Shown here: in pieces, positions 47,713 to 60,345 of the stretch | Numbering within the stretch: position 1 is the first letter of the stretch | Layout of the letters: every line of letters starts with the position of its first letter | Origin: Mycoplasma_N cavipharyngis | GTDB taxonomy: Bacteria > Bacillota_I > Bacilli_A > Mycoplasmatales > Mycoplasmoidaceae | Assembly: GCF_042984175.1 (NCBI RefSeq) | Contig: NZ_CP155569.1 | Location: forward strand, 806,001 to 870,000 | Length of the DNA: 64,000 nt | Direction: 5' to 3' | Position numbers and translations under genes: made by a program | The notes under the pieces: generated by a model | The model's input: the letters and a program-made list of their open reading frames with translations, nothing else | Told to the model about the DNA's origin: nothing | Databases searched by the model: none

Positions 47713-48555
47713 TTAGTTCTTATTTAAAAAATTTAAATAAATTTGATAAATTGTTTGATTAATTTTTTTTGCTGCTACAGCATTAATAATAGCACAATCA
47801 ACATTAGGATTATTATGCAAACAATCATTAAATTTACATTGGCATTTCAAATCATGAAAAAGATGTCAACCTGAAGCAATATCTTGTTTAACTAATTTTA
47901 AATTTAAATTATTAAATCCTGGAGCATCAATAATTTTAATTTTATCAATTTGATAAATTTTAGCTGTAGTTGTTGTATGTTTACCTAAATTTTTACTATT
48001 TAAAGCTTGAGTTAAAATTTGTCAATGAGGATTAAGTCAATTTAAAAAAGTGGATTTTCCTGCGCCTGAATAACCTGATAAAACAATTAAATGATTTTCA
48101 ATTATTGCTTTTAAATTGCTTCAATCATTTGGATTATGATAATCAAACGCTTCAACTTTTAAATCACTAATTAAATTACTAATTGTTTTAATTTTATTAA
48201 TACGATCTTTTTCAGATAATAAATCACTTTTGGAAAAAACAACTTTGACATCAAAATTAATTGATTCATAAGTGAGAATTCATCATAATAAATCATCAAA
48301 ATTATCACTACCATTTAATGGATAAATAATTAAAATTAGATCAATGTTAGCAACTTTAGGACGAATTAAATAGTTTTTGCGTTCTAATAATTGTTTTAGA
48401 AAAAATTGTTCTTGTTTTTGTTCAACTGCAATTCAATCACCACAAATAATTTTTTGCTGAAAATTTGTTGGAATTAAAATCGTAATTAACTGATCATTAA
48501 TTTGCGTCAATATTTTTTTATTGAAAGCTTGATAAACTTGTAATTTTAAAAGCAT
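47713..48555 (-). CDS. rsgA: Small ribosomal subunit biogenesis GTPase RsgA
   Basis: 280 residues, read across several TGA-Trp codons. Order: an OB-fold N-terminus, the permuted GTPase with G4-like FSKSDLL, P-loop GYSGAGKSTFLN, the G2 loop GKHTTTTAKIY, G3 DAPGFNN, and a C-terminal zinc-binding group CQCKFNDC plus later Cys. This matches RsgA (YjeQ), which checks 30S maturation. Starts at ATG 48555, stops at TAA 47713. With der, it forms a ribosome-assembly GTPase cluster. Confidence 0.92.
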
Positions 48556-48685
48556 GTATTATTTATTTGTAATAATTGATTTTTTTTATTTAGTTCCTTA
48601 ATTAAAAAAATTAGTAAAAAAGTTTGTTTTTAATTATATCTAAAAATTTATTTTTAAGATGATTCAAGAAAATATAATGATTGAT

Positions 48686-50776
48686 TTAAATTGATATTGG
48701 ATTTAGAGAATAAGTGTGAATATTATTCTTTTTAAAATAGTTAGTGATTTGTTCTTTGTAATTAATATGACCATAATTAGTGCTTCAAAGACCACTAGTT
48801 GATTGTAATATTGGTTCAATTTTCTGATCTTGTAAAATCATATTAACAAATTGATAAGCAATTTGATTCACTGCTGATTGAAATTTTGATTCTAACAAAT
48901 GATTAATTCCCATTTTAATTTTATTTAAATATGTAATAGCATTATAAGTATTATTTGATAAAGGTAATTCTAAACCATATTTAGCAACAAAATTTTCCAT
49001 GATATTTGAAAGTGTTGCAGGGTCATTAATCCTTGTTATTCCTATAAATTGAGTTTGATCAGTAGGATAAATTGCTCCTGATGAATATAAAGAAATGAAT
49101 TTGTCTAAAATTGTTTGACTTAAACTATTAATTAAATTCTTACTTAAAGCATAAATTAAAGATTGATTAACTGGTTTCAGATCATGGTTTTGATCATAAT
49201 TTAATTTTTGATCACCATAAACAAACTTTAAAGGTAAATTTCTTGTTACTAAACGAGAAATTCGATCTTGAACATCGGGTTTATTATATAAAGGTTGAAA
49301 AGCTGAATCTTGACTAAATTTGGTTACTAAATTAGTGCGATTAAAAAAGATTCCTCAATAAATTCCAACAGCATTATAATCTTTATCAATTACTAATGAA
49401 CCAGATGATCCTCCACCTGTAACATAATCATCACTTGATAAAATATCAATTCCTGATCTTGGAACTTGATCTTGATCACAATAAGATAAATATTGAAAAT
49501 CAGGATTACATGCAAAATTATCTAAAACTAAAGTTTCACCATTACCAACAATTCTTTTATTTTTAGCAGTACTTTTAGCAACACGAAAAGTTGGTCCACC
49601 TTTAGAGCGATAAACTAAATTTTTTTTGATTTGTTCTAAAGGATATCCTGCATGATAAAAATCAATTGGATTAATATCTGGATCATAATCACTAGGTAAA
49701 ATATTTTCTTGTTTAAACCGTGGAAAAGTTCATTGGTTATATTTTTTAGGATTAAGAAAATAAGGAAAGTTAGCTGCTAAATAATCATCAGGAATGCTAA
49801 CTTTTAATGTTGCCATATCAATAAAACCATAAGCAGGTAATTTTTCAAACTTCAGTTGTTCTTGCTCTTCAGGGCTTTTAAAAAATTGTTTTAATTCATT
49901 TGCAGTAATAGATAATTTATGTTTAGTTGATAAAATATTAGTTTTAGAAAAATTATTAGATGCTAAATCTTTTTGAAACATAAATTTAATAATGTTATCT
50001 AAACTAAAAACAGCAGATTGAGGATTTTCAATAGTTTGATAAATTTGTTGTCATTGCTTATTTTGAAATGAATCAATTGTTTTTAATAATGCTTGTTTAG
50101 TTTTAAGATCAATATTTTGCTGATTTTTTTTCAAAATAAAGTTATATTGACTAGGACTAGAATCAAAACTAGTAAAACTAAGCGGTTCTAATTTTACTTC
50201 AGTTAAAATCCGATGCTCTTGATCAGCATGATTTTTAGAATTAATACTACCAACAGTTTGATAACTTGCTGGAGTAATTTGACGATGATTATTATTTAAT
50301 AATTTTTGATCTAGTTTTTGTTTACCAATTGCAAAACGAAAAATATCAGGATTAGGTTTATTAGTTTCAAATTCTGGATTTATTGGACCAGCATTAGCAA
50401 CGTGAATGTTAGTAGCAATATAAAAATTGTTAGTGCCAACTTCACGATCAACAATTCAAGCTGTACCATAACTACTTTGGAATGGAACATCATCTTTGCT
50501 ATATTCTTTATAGATTGAAAAACTACGATCATTAAGATATTGATAATAACAAATATCAATATTATCATTTTGACAATCTTTTGGATTTGGTGCAGCTAAA
50601 CCTGCTTGATCTTGATCATAAACCTTTTGATCAATGCTTTCTAAATCAGAATTAATATTAGTTTTAAAAATTTCATTCGGATTGATTGCTCTTCCTACAT
50701 CAGCCGGTCTACAAGCACTTAATACTAATGTACCAAGCATTACTAAAATATAAAAAAAGCGTTGTTTTTTTCACAT
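48686..50776 (-). CDS. DUF31 serine protease lipoprotein (Mycoplasma Ig protease type), copy 1
   Basis: 696 residues from ATG 50776 to TAA 48686, one frame through many TGA-Trp codons. Lipobox TLVLSAC near residue 20. Trypsin-like catalytic elements: His in ATNIHVAN and Ser in GGGSSGSLVIDKDYNAVGIYWG. DUF31 proteins include the MIP proteases that cut host immunoglobulins in other mycoplasmas; whether this one does is inference. Most divergent of the four copies in the middle (SPDNDYLAANF region) and C-terminus (ending LNPISI). Its upstream spacer is repeated before copy 3. Confidence 0.87.
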
Positions 50777-50884
50777 AAAAATAAAAATCTTTCTTGAAAT
50801 ATCTAATGATTAATTTTCGATTTAGTCAATTAATTTATAAGAGTCAAAAAACAAATAATAAAATTAATTAATTATTTGTTCTCA

Positions 50885-51115
50885 AAAATAAAAATACTAA
50901 ATATAAAAAAATAATTAACAATTTAAAAACCTAAATTTTTAAACGTTAATTATCATTTTGAATTTTTGATATAGTAAAAAATTATTTTTTATTAATATTA
51001 AAAAATAATAATAGGTATTATCCAAAATAACTTTCATTAAAGTTATTATAATTAAAGATTAGTTGGTTTTGAAATAAAGATTTAGACAAATCATTAAAAA
51101 ACTTTTAATAAAATG
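50885..51115 (-). repeat. Intergenic repeat upstream of protease copy 1
   Basis: About 230 bases almost identical to 55385-55615 upstream of copy 3, including ACCTAAATTTTTAAACGTTAATTATC. It contains a 9-bp hairpin at 51026-51047. The rest is AT-rich promoter-like sequence. Confidence 0.8.
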
Positions 51116-51139
51116 GGCTTAATAATTATATTAATGACA

Positions 51140-53155
51140 TTATTTGGAATTATTTAAATGGTAAGTTTTAATGTTATGATCTTTAAAATATTGAGTTATT
51201 TGTGATTTGTAATCAACATTACCATAATAATTATTAGTTGTAATTGTATTAATTGATTCTAAGCTAAATTGAACATCATATTCATCTGAAAAGAACTTAA
51301 TAGCAGTATAAGCCATTTTAGTTAAAATACTATCAATATCATCCTTTCCATTTGTACCTGTTTTATCTTTAGCAATTTTTTTAACATCATTTTTAATTGA
51401 TTCAAATTTATTGTTTGAACTAGTATCATTTGCTTTTGTTTTGACTTTTTGTAATAATGTTTGTGATTCTGTTGTATTACTTAATAAATCATTAACAAAA
51501 TTGTTATAAAAATTTTCTTTTAAAGCAAATAATAATGCATCATTAAATGGTGAATTTTTAATACCATCTTGATCGTTTTTATCAGGATTAGTATAGTCAA
51601 ATTCTAATAGTAATGTACTTGTTACATCTAATTCAACTGCTTGATCAGAATTACCTTGATTATAAAATGGTTGAAAGGCAGAATTTTGACTAAATTGTGT
51701 TATTAAACTAGTTTGATTAAAAAAGACACCCCAATAAATTCCAACAGCATTATAATCTTTATCAATTACTAATGAACCAGATGAGCCCCCACCTGTAGTA
51801 TAATCATCATCTGCTAAAAAATCAAGTCCAGCTCTTGGTACTTTATCTTTATCACAACCTGATAATAAGTTTTTTGTAGGATCACAAGTAAAGTTATCTA
51901 ATTCTAATGTTGAATTTGCTCTTACTTTTTGCACATTTACTAATTTACTTTTAGTTGAACGAAAAGTAGGTCCACCTTTAGAGCGATAAGTCAAGTTTTT
52001 CTTAATTTGTTCAACTGGATAACCTGCATGATAAAAAAATACTGGATTTTTATCATAATTATCATAAATAGTCCATAAGTTTTTTTGACTAAATCTTGGA
52101 AAGGTTCATTCATTATATTTATCAGGATCAAGAAAATATGGAAAATGTTTTGCTAAATAGTCATTAGGAATATTAACTTTTAATGTTGCCATATCATTAT
52201 ATCCTTGAAAGACTCTTGGATCATTTTCTTCAAATTCCAATGATTTTTTTTCTTCATCTGTTTTAAAAAATTTATGTAAATCAGTTTTAGTGATACGTAA
52301 TTTTTGATCTTTAGAAACATTTTGACTTGATGAAAAATCATTAACTCATAAATCTTCTAAAAACATATAATTAAAAATGTCATTAAAATTAAAAATTTCT
52401 TTAGTTTCACTATTAGAATCAATAACAGATTTAAAAGTTTCTAAATTAGGAAGTAATTCTTCTGCTAAAAATTGACTATCTCCAGTGCCAATTTTTGCAC
52501 CTTGATAAGTAAGACTAAAATTATAGTTATCAGGACTAGTAATTTTTGGACCATAAGAAATTGGTTGATATTTCACTTCAGTTAAAATCCGATGGTTACT
52601 ATCAGCATGATTATCTGAAGTTCATTCACCAACACTTTGATAAGAAGAAGGAACAATTTGATTAGTATTTTTGTTTAATAATTTACGATCAAGTTCTTGT
52701 TTGCCAATTGAAATATCTAATAATTGGGGATCAGGGTTTTTATCAGTATAAGGAGTTGTTGTTTTACCAAGATTAGCAACATGAATGTTAGTAGCAATAT
52801 AAAAGTTGTTAGTCCCAACTTCACGATCAACAAATCAACCAGTACCAAAACCACCACCTAAACTATTACTTTCACTTTTAGTTTTAATAAAAATTGAAAA
52901 ACTACGATCATTTAAATACTGAAAATAACAAACATCACGATTAGTTTCCTGACAATCATTAGGATTAGGTGCAGCTTTAGCTTGATATTGTGAACCATAA
53001 ACTTTTTGATTAATACTTTTTAAATCAGAACTAATATTAGTTTTAAAAATTTCATTAGGACTAATTGTTCTTGCTATATCAGTAGGTCTGCAAGCGCTTA
53101 ACACTAATGTACCAAGCATCATCAAAATATAAAAAAAGCGTTGTTTTTTTCACAT
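51140..53155 (-). CDS. DUF31 serine protease lipoprotein, copy 2
   Basis: 671 residues. Signal peptide WKKQRFFYILMMLGTLVLSAC with lipobox; His in ATNIHVANLG; Ser in TTGGGSSGSLVIDKDY. The C-terminal domain (SINTITTNNYYGNVDYKSQ) is shared with copies 3 and 4. The region GGGFGTGWFVDRE near residue 100 marks the protease start. Only 130 bases separate it from copy 3 upstream, so both may share a transcript. Extracellular, lipid-anchored. Confidence 0.87.
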
Positions 53156-53285
53156 AAAAATCTTTCTTAAAATATCTAATGATTAATTTTGATTTATTTA
53201 ATTAATTTAAAAGGGTTAAAAAAACTTTTAATAAAATTACTTTAATAATCTTTAAATTTAATAATATTAATTAAGTTTTTTAGGA

Positions 53286-55289
53286 TTAATTATTTAAATG
53301 ATATGTTTTAATGTTATGATCTTTAAAATATTTAGTCATTTGTGATTTGTAATCAACATTGCCATAATAATTATTAGTTGTAATTGTATTAATTGATTCT
53401 AAACTAAACTTAACATCAAAACTAGTTAAAAATAATTTAACAAAATAATAAGCCATTAAATTAAGAATGCTATCAACACCTTTTTCTGAAGCAATTTTTT
53501 TAAGATTATTTTTAACTACTTCAAATGTATTATTTGAATTATTATCGGATGCTTGAGTTTTGACTTTTTCTAATAACATTTTTGATTCTGTTGTATTACT
53601 TAATAAATCATTAACAAAATTGTTATAAAAATTTTCTTTTAAGGTAAAAAATAATGCATTATTAAATGGTGAATTTTTAATGCCATTTTGATCTTTTTTA
53701 TCAGAATCAGTATAGTCAAATTCTAATGGTAATTTACTTCTTGAATTTAATTTAATTGCTTGATCAGAATTACCTTGATTATAAAATGGTTGAAAGGCTG
53801 AATTTTGACTAAATTGTGTTGTTAAACTAGTTTGATTAAAATAGACACCCCAATAAATTCCTACAGCATTATAATCTTTATCAATTACTAATGAACCAGA
53901 TGAGCCTCCACCTGTAGTATAATCATCATTTGTTAAAAAATCAAGTCCAGCTCTTGGCACTATATCTTTATCACAACCTGATATTAAGTTTTTTTCAGGA
54001 TCACAAGTAAAATTGTCTAACTCTAATGTAGAATTAAACAATACTTTTGTAACATCTACTAAACGACTTTTAGTCGAACGAAAAGTAGGTCCACCTTTAG
54101 ATCGATAAGTTAAATTTTTCTTAATTTGTTCAACTGGATAACCCGCATGATAAAAAACAACTGGATTAGCCTTATAATTATCATAATTAGTCCATAAATT
54201 TTTTTGACTAAATCTTGGAAAAGTTCATTCATTATATGTATTAGGATCAAGAAAATATGGAAAATGTTTTGCTAAATAATCATTAGGAATATTAACTTTT
54301 AATGTTGCCATATCATTATATCCTTGCATGACTCTTAAATCTTCATCAAATTCTAATGATTTTTTTTCTTCATCTGTTTTGAAAAATTGATCTAAATCAG
54401 TTCTACTAATACGTAATTTTTGATCTTTAGAAAATTTAATACTTGATGAAAAATTATTTCTTAATAAATCTTGATAAAACATGTAATAAAAAACATTATA
54501 GAAACTAAAAATTTTTTGAACTTCAATATTTATGTTTTGAAAAAGAGAGTTAAAAAGAGAATTAAGACTATTTGCAAAAGTAGGAAATCCTTGCGCTAAA
54601 TTCCGACCATATTGATAGGAAATTTTTTTATCTTGATGATTATAAAGACTAAAATTATAATCTTTAGGATTTTTAAATTCAGGCCCATAAGAAATTGGTT
54701 CATATTTAACTTCAGTTAAAATCCGATGGTTTTTATCAGCATGATTATTTGAAGTTCATTCACCAACACTTTGATAAGAAGAGGGAACAATTTGATTAGT
54801 ATTTTTATTTAATAATTGACGATCAAGTTCTTGTTTGCCAATTGAAATATCTAATAATTGAGGATCAGGATTTTTATCAGTATATGGAACTATTGTTTTA
54901 CCAAGATTAGCAACATGAATGTTAGTAGCAATATAAAAGTTGTTAGTCCCAACTTCACGATCAACAAATCAACCAGTACCAAAACCACCACCTAAACTAT
55001 TACCTTCACTTTTAGTTTTAATAAAAATTGAAAAACTACGATCATTTAAATACTGAAAATAACAAACATCACGATTAGTTTCCTGACAATCATTAGGATT
55101 AGGTGCAGCTTTAGCTTGATATTGTGAACTATAAACTTTTTCATTAATACTTTCTAAATCAGGATTAATATTAGTTTTAAAAATTTCATCAGGATTAATT
55201 GCTCTTCCTACATCAGCTGGTCTACAAGCACTTAACACTAATGTGCCAAGCATTACTAAAATATAAAAAAAGCGTCGTTTTTCTCACAT
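53286..55289 (-). CDS. DUF31 serine protease lipoprotein, copy 3
   Basis: 667 residues. Signal peptide WEKRRFFYILVMLGTLVLSAC. All family motifs as in copy 2; differences cluster around residues 220-280 and in the helical segment near residue 560 (ASEKGVDSILNLMAYYFVK). The start is preceded by a GAAGGAT ribosome binding site. It is followed after 130 bases by copy 2. The spacer upstream of it (to copy 4) carries the hairpin-bearing repeat. Confidence 0.87.
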
Positions 55290-55384
55290 AAAAATCCTTC
55301 TTGAAATATCTAATGATTAATTTCGATTTATTTGATTAATTTAAAAGGATAAAAACAAATAATAAAATTGATTAATTATTTGTA

Positions 55385-55615
55385 TAAAAATTGAAAATAG
55401 TAAATATAAAAAAATAATTAACAATTTAAAAACCTAAATTTTTAAACGTTAATTATCATTTTGAATTTTTGATATAGTAAAAAATTATTTTTTAGTATTT
55501 ATTAAAAAATAATTAGGTATTATTCAAGATAACCTTCATTAAGGTTATTATAATTAAAGATTAATTGATTTTGAAATAAAGATTTAGACAAATCATTAAA
55601 AAACTTTTAATAAAA
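55385..55615 (-). repeat. Intergenic repeat upstream of protease copy 3
   Basis: Second copy of the 50885 repeat. Its hairpin (55528-55549) keeps the CATT loop, with one T-A pair changed to C-G on both arms. No gene inside. Confidence 0.8.
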
Positions 55616-55648
55616 TTGATCTAATAATCTTATTTTAATTACACTATA

Positions 55649-57679
55649 TTAATTAGGTTTTTTTGGATTATTTAAATGGTAAGTTTTAATGTTATGATCT
55701 TTAAAATATTTAGTCATTTGTGATTTGTAATCAACATTACCATAATAATTATTAGTTGTAATTGTATTAATTGATTCTAAACTAAATTTAAAACCAATTC
55801 GTTTTAAAAATAATTTAACAAAATAATAAGCGATTAAATTAAGAATTTCATCAATATTTTGTTTTGAATCAGCAGCGATTTTTTTAACATCATTTTTAAT
55901 TGATTCAAACTTATTGCTTGAATCAGTATCATTTGCTTTTGCTTTAATTTCTTCTAATAATTTTTGTGATTGTGTTGTTCTTTTATTTAATAAATCATGA
56001 ACAAAATTGTTATAGAAATTTTCTTTTAAAGCAAATAATAACGCACTATTAAATGGTGAATTTTTAATGCCACCTTGATCCTTATTATTAGGATCAGTAT
56101 AATCAAATTCTAATGGCAATGTACTTGTTGCATCTAATTCAACTTCTTGATCAGAATTACCTTGATTATAAAATGGTTGAAAGGCTGAATTTTGACTAAA
56201 TTTTGTTACTAAACTAGTTTGATTAAAATAGACACCCCAATAAATTCCTACAGCATTATAATCTTTATCAATTACTAATGAACCAGATGAGCCCCCACCT
56301 GTAGTATAATCATCATCTGCTAAAAAATCAAGTCCAGCTCTTGGTACTTTATCTTTATCACAACCTGATAATAAGTTTTTTGCAGGATCACAAGTGAAAT
56401 TATCTAACTCTAATGTTGAATTTGCTCTTACTTTATTTACAGACACTAATTTACTTTTAGTTGAACGAAAAGTAGGTCCACCTTTAGAACGATAAGTCAA
56501 GTTTTTCTTAATTTGTTCAACTGGATAACCTGCATGATAAAAAAATACTGGATTAGCATCATAATCATCATTAATAGTTCATAAGTTTTTTTGACTAAAT
56601 CTTGGAAAAGTTCATTCATTATATTTATTAGGATCAAGAAAATATGGAAAATGCTTTGCTAAATAATCATTAGGAATATTAACTTTTAATGTTGCCATAT
56701 CATTATATCCCTGCATAACTCTTAAATCTTCATCAAATTCTAATGATTTTTTTTCTTCAGTTGTTTTAAAAAATTTATGTAAATCAGTTTTAGTGATGCC
56801 TAATTTTTGATCTTTAGAAATTCTTTGACTTGATGAAAAATTATTTCTATATAAGTCTTGAGTAAGCATAAAATCAAAAACATTATCAAAACTAAAAATT
56901 TTACCAACTTCACTATTAGAATCCATACTTTTAAAAAGAGATCTAAAATTTTCTGCAAACCTAGGTAAATTTCGTGCTAAAAACAAACTATATTGATAAG
57001 GAATTTTTTGATCTTGATAAATAAGACTAAAATTATAGTTTTTAGGACTAGTAAATTCTGGACCATAAAAAATTGGTTGATATTTCACTTCAGTTAAAAT
57101 TCGATGGTTACTATCAGCATGATTATTTGAAGTTCATTCACCAACACTTTGATAAGAAGAGGGAACGATTTGACTAGTATTTTTATTTAATAATTGACGA
57201 TCAAGTTCTTGTTTGCCAATTGAAATATCTAATAATTGAGGATCAGGGTTTTTATCAGTATAAGGAGTTGTTGTTTTACCAAGATTAGCAACGTGAATGT
57301 TAGTAGCAATATAAAAGTTGTTAGTTCCAACTTCACGATCAACAAACCAACCAGTACCAAAACCACCCCCTAAACTATTGCCTTCACTTTTAGTTTTAAT
57401 AAAGATGGAAAAACTACGATCATTTAAATACTGAAAATAACAAACATCACGATTAGTTTCCTGACAATCATTAGGATTAGGTGCAGCTTTAGCATGATAT
57501 TGTGAACTATAAACTTTTTGATCAATATTATCTAATGTTGGATCAATTGGTGTTTTTAGAACGCTTGATGGATCAATTATACTATTAGATGATAAATAAC
57601 TATTAGGTGTACATGCTGATAAAACTAATGTTGCAATTGTTAGTGAACTTGTTGTTAGTAAAAAAGATTTTTTTCTCAT
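55649..57679 (-). CDS. DUF31 serine protease lipoprotein, copy 4
   Basis: 676 residues. The signal peptide is unrelated to the other three (RKKSFLLTTSSLTIATLVLSAC), while from residue 50 on it is close to copies 2 and 3. His129 in TNIHVAN and a Ser near residue 465 in GGGSSGSL. Ends HLNNPKKPN. The swapped N-terminus suggests recombination between family members. First of the four in the direction of transcription, 29 bases after the peptide-binding lipoprotein, so it may be cotranscribed with it. Confidence 0.88.
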
Positions 57680-57708
57680 AGTTAGTAAAATTGCTTTTTA
57701 ATAATTAG

Positions 57709-60327
57709 TTAACTGTTTAAAATTTCTTGTCCAGGCAAGGCAATATTTTTATTATTTTTTGGTTTAGCATCAAAACGATAAGCACTAGTTAAATTACGAG
57801 GAAAACCAAAAAATGATGCTCTTCCAGAACCAACAATACGACTAGCAAAATAAGTAGCAGAATAAGAACTGATTGGAATTGAAAAAACATTATCACGCAT
57901 TAGTTTTTCTAAAATAACATAAAAATCTGCTAGTAAATAACCATTATTAATTTTAAATTCAGAATTATCACCAACAGCTAATGGATTTTGAATTACAACA
58001 TTATTTCTAAAGAAGAAATAATTCGAATTTGAACCAATTCCTAGTCCTAAATGAAATAAATAGTTTTTAAGAAGATCATGTTTTTGTAAGGCTGTAGGAT
58101 TTTTCCATTTGTTATCTAATAAAATTCCATTTTTAACAGTTTCATTTCAATCAGGTAAATTTTTAATTGTCTCTGAATCAGATTCAATGTATTGATCTAA
58201 TGTTTGCAATAACCTTCACATATAGCCTGCTTTAGTTTGAGATTCTGGGTTAGGATCTAAACCAAATGATGCCAATCGTTCTCTACCTGCTTGAGTTGTT
58301 GCTAATCTTCTTGCATAAGCACCAATCGTATCACCAAAATATTTAGTTTGTGAAGCTAAACGACGATCATTAGCAAATGTTGTTGTGGCATATCCAAAAT
58401 ATCAGTTATAACTACTTGTTCCTAATCGATCAATTGTGAAACCAGGTTCAAAAGTCATTGTAAAATCACCAGTTAATTTTTTGCTTAATAGTGTTGTTGA
58501 TAAAGTTGGTTCTAATTTCAAACTAAAATTATAATCAGCAAATAATGACTCTCATTGTTGTTGTAAACTAATTGCTAAATCTTCATCAGCAGGATCAAAT
58601 TGAAATGGAAACACTGGATCTTTAACTTTGTATTTATCAACCCAACGTTTAAAAAACTTCTTTGCTAATTCTGGTTTATAAACATTATCAATTGGTTTAC
58701 CACCTAAATAGTTAGCATAATTGTTAATAGCACGATCATCAGTTGTATAAGATTCTAATTTATATGGTTGTGCTCCTGGATAATCAGGTACCATTTCTTG
58801 TTTAGCAACATAACTGTATAAATTTAAATCACCAGGAGTGAAAAAATCTAAGTTGTTATTAGGAATTGTAATCGCACTAGGAATTAAACCAAAACGGTTT
58901 TGAGCTTCTAATGTTTTAACTCGATTTAAGCCATAATATAAAGCTCTTCGAAAATCAGGATCTAACATTGGTGCTAAACCAGGAATATTAGCAATTCCTG
59001 ATGCTGAAAATTGTAAAAAACTACTTACAGCAGAAGCCCCCCCGCGCACAATTGTTTGACTAATTGATGGATCAGAATTAAATACTGGTAAAAATTGTGG
59101 GGGGATATTACTAATTTCAGAAATATCACCATCACGAAACAAATTAATTTGAACTAAATTATTTGATGATGTTCTGACTGTTAAATTTTGTGAAAAAACA
59201 TCTTCTTGATCTCAATACTGGCGATTTTTTTCTGCTTTTAAAATGTATTCAGGTGAGAATTGGGTTAGTTTAAAAGCACCATTTGATAAAAAACTATTTT
59301 CATCTAAACCATAATCTAAAATTGATCGTGGTAACTTTTGAATGAATTTTTCAGGTACAGGTAAAAAAGTAACTCCACCTAATAAATCTAATTTGCTAGC
59401 AATCGTAGTTACTGAATCACCTTGTTCAAATTCATATTCAACCCAATTATTATCAAGTGCACGCACTCCAAAACCAGTATTAGCTAAAACTTTATTAGTT
59501 TCTGGATCAACTGGATCAATTTTAGATTGACAACTAGGCGCTTGGTTTCAAGTTTGATCACCTGTTAAATTAGGGTTTTGCTGAATCAAATTATAACGTT
59601 CAACAAAACATTGGTTAGCATTTTTAATTTGTAAACGATTAACAACTTCAGTATATTCTAATGATCCTTTAGTTGGATCTAAAATATATTTTAGAGTACT
59701 AACATAATCATTAGGAGTAACAGGATCACCATTAGATCATTTCAAATCATCACGAATGTGAAAACGAATAATTCGGTTAGCAATTTTTAGTGAATCATCT
59801 TCTTTATTAGTACTTGTAGCATAAGGTGAAATTTCTTTGCCTAATCCAACAATGACATCAGCAGCACCAGCATAATATTTATCTAATGATTTATAACGAA
59901 CCTTACCTTCACCTTCATAAATATCACCACCATTACTAGAATCAGTTGTTGGATCAAAAAAACCATCTTGATCACGCTGAATTTTATTAACATCAAAATC
60001 AATTTTACTTAAAACACCATCATCATTAGCTGTATAAAAACGAGTATTAAGATTAGGATTAGTTAAATAAGGTTGGATCGCACTAGTTGGTTTCACCTTA
60101 ACTAAAGGTTCAACTAATAATTGGATAATATCACCTTTTGCAACATTACTTTCTAATGGGTAATTTAATGATCCAATTTGGGTTGGTAATGCTAATGATA
60201 ATTCATTATTTATTGACTTACTAACTGTTTCAGTTGCAGGTTTACATGCACTTAAAATTAATGATGGACCAGCAAGAATCATTAACCTTTGAGTAATTTT
60301 TTTGTTTTTTCTTAAAAAATAGGTCAT
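57709..60327 (-). CDS. Peptide-binding lipoprotein, OppA type (SBP family 5)
   Basis: 872 residues, lipobox SLILSAC. Family-5 signature RIIRFHIRDDLKWSNGDPVTPNDYVSTLKYIL near residue 195, and later DPDFRRALYYGLNR, the second conserved block. About 300 residues longer than typical OppA, as is usual in mycoplasmas. It should capture oligopeptides outside the membrane for an Opp transporter whose permeases and ATPases are not in this window. AAGGATAA ribosome binding site before ATG 60327; the upstream gene ends 18 bases away. Followed by the four proteases, which could supply peptides. Confidence 0.85.
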
Positions 60328-60345
60328 TGTTATTATCCTTAAAAA

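Noticed and set aside
48686..57679. The repeated blocks as a CRISPR-like or insertion-sequence array
   Set aside because: Repeats are kilobase-scale paralogous protease genes with shared spacers; no short spaced direct repeats, transposase or terminal inverted repeats are present.
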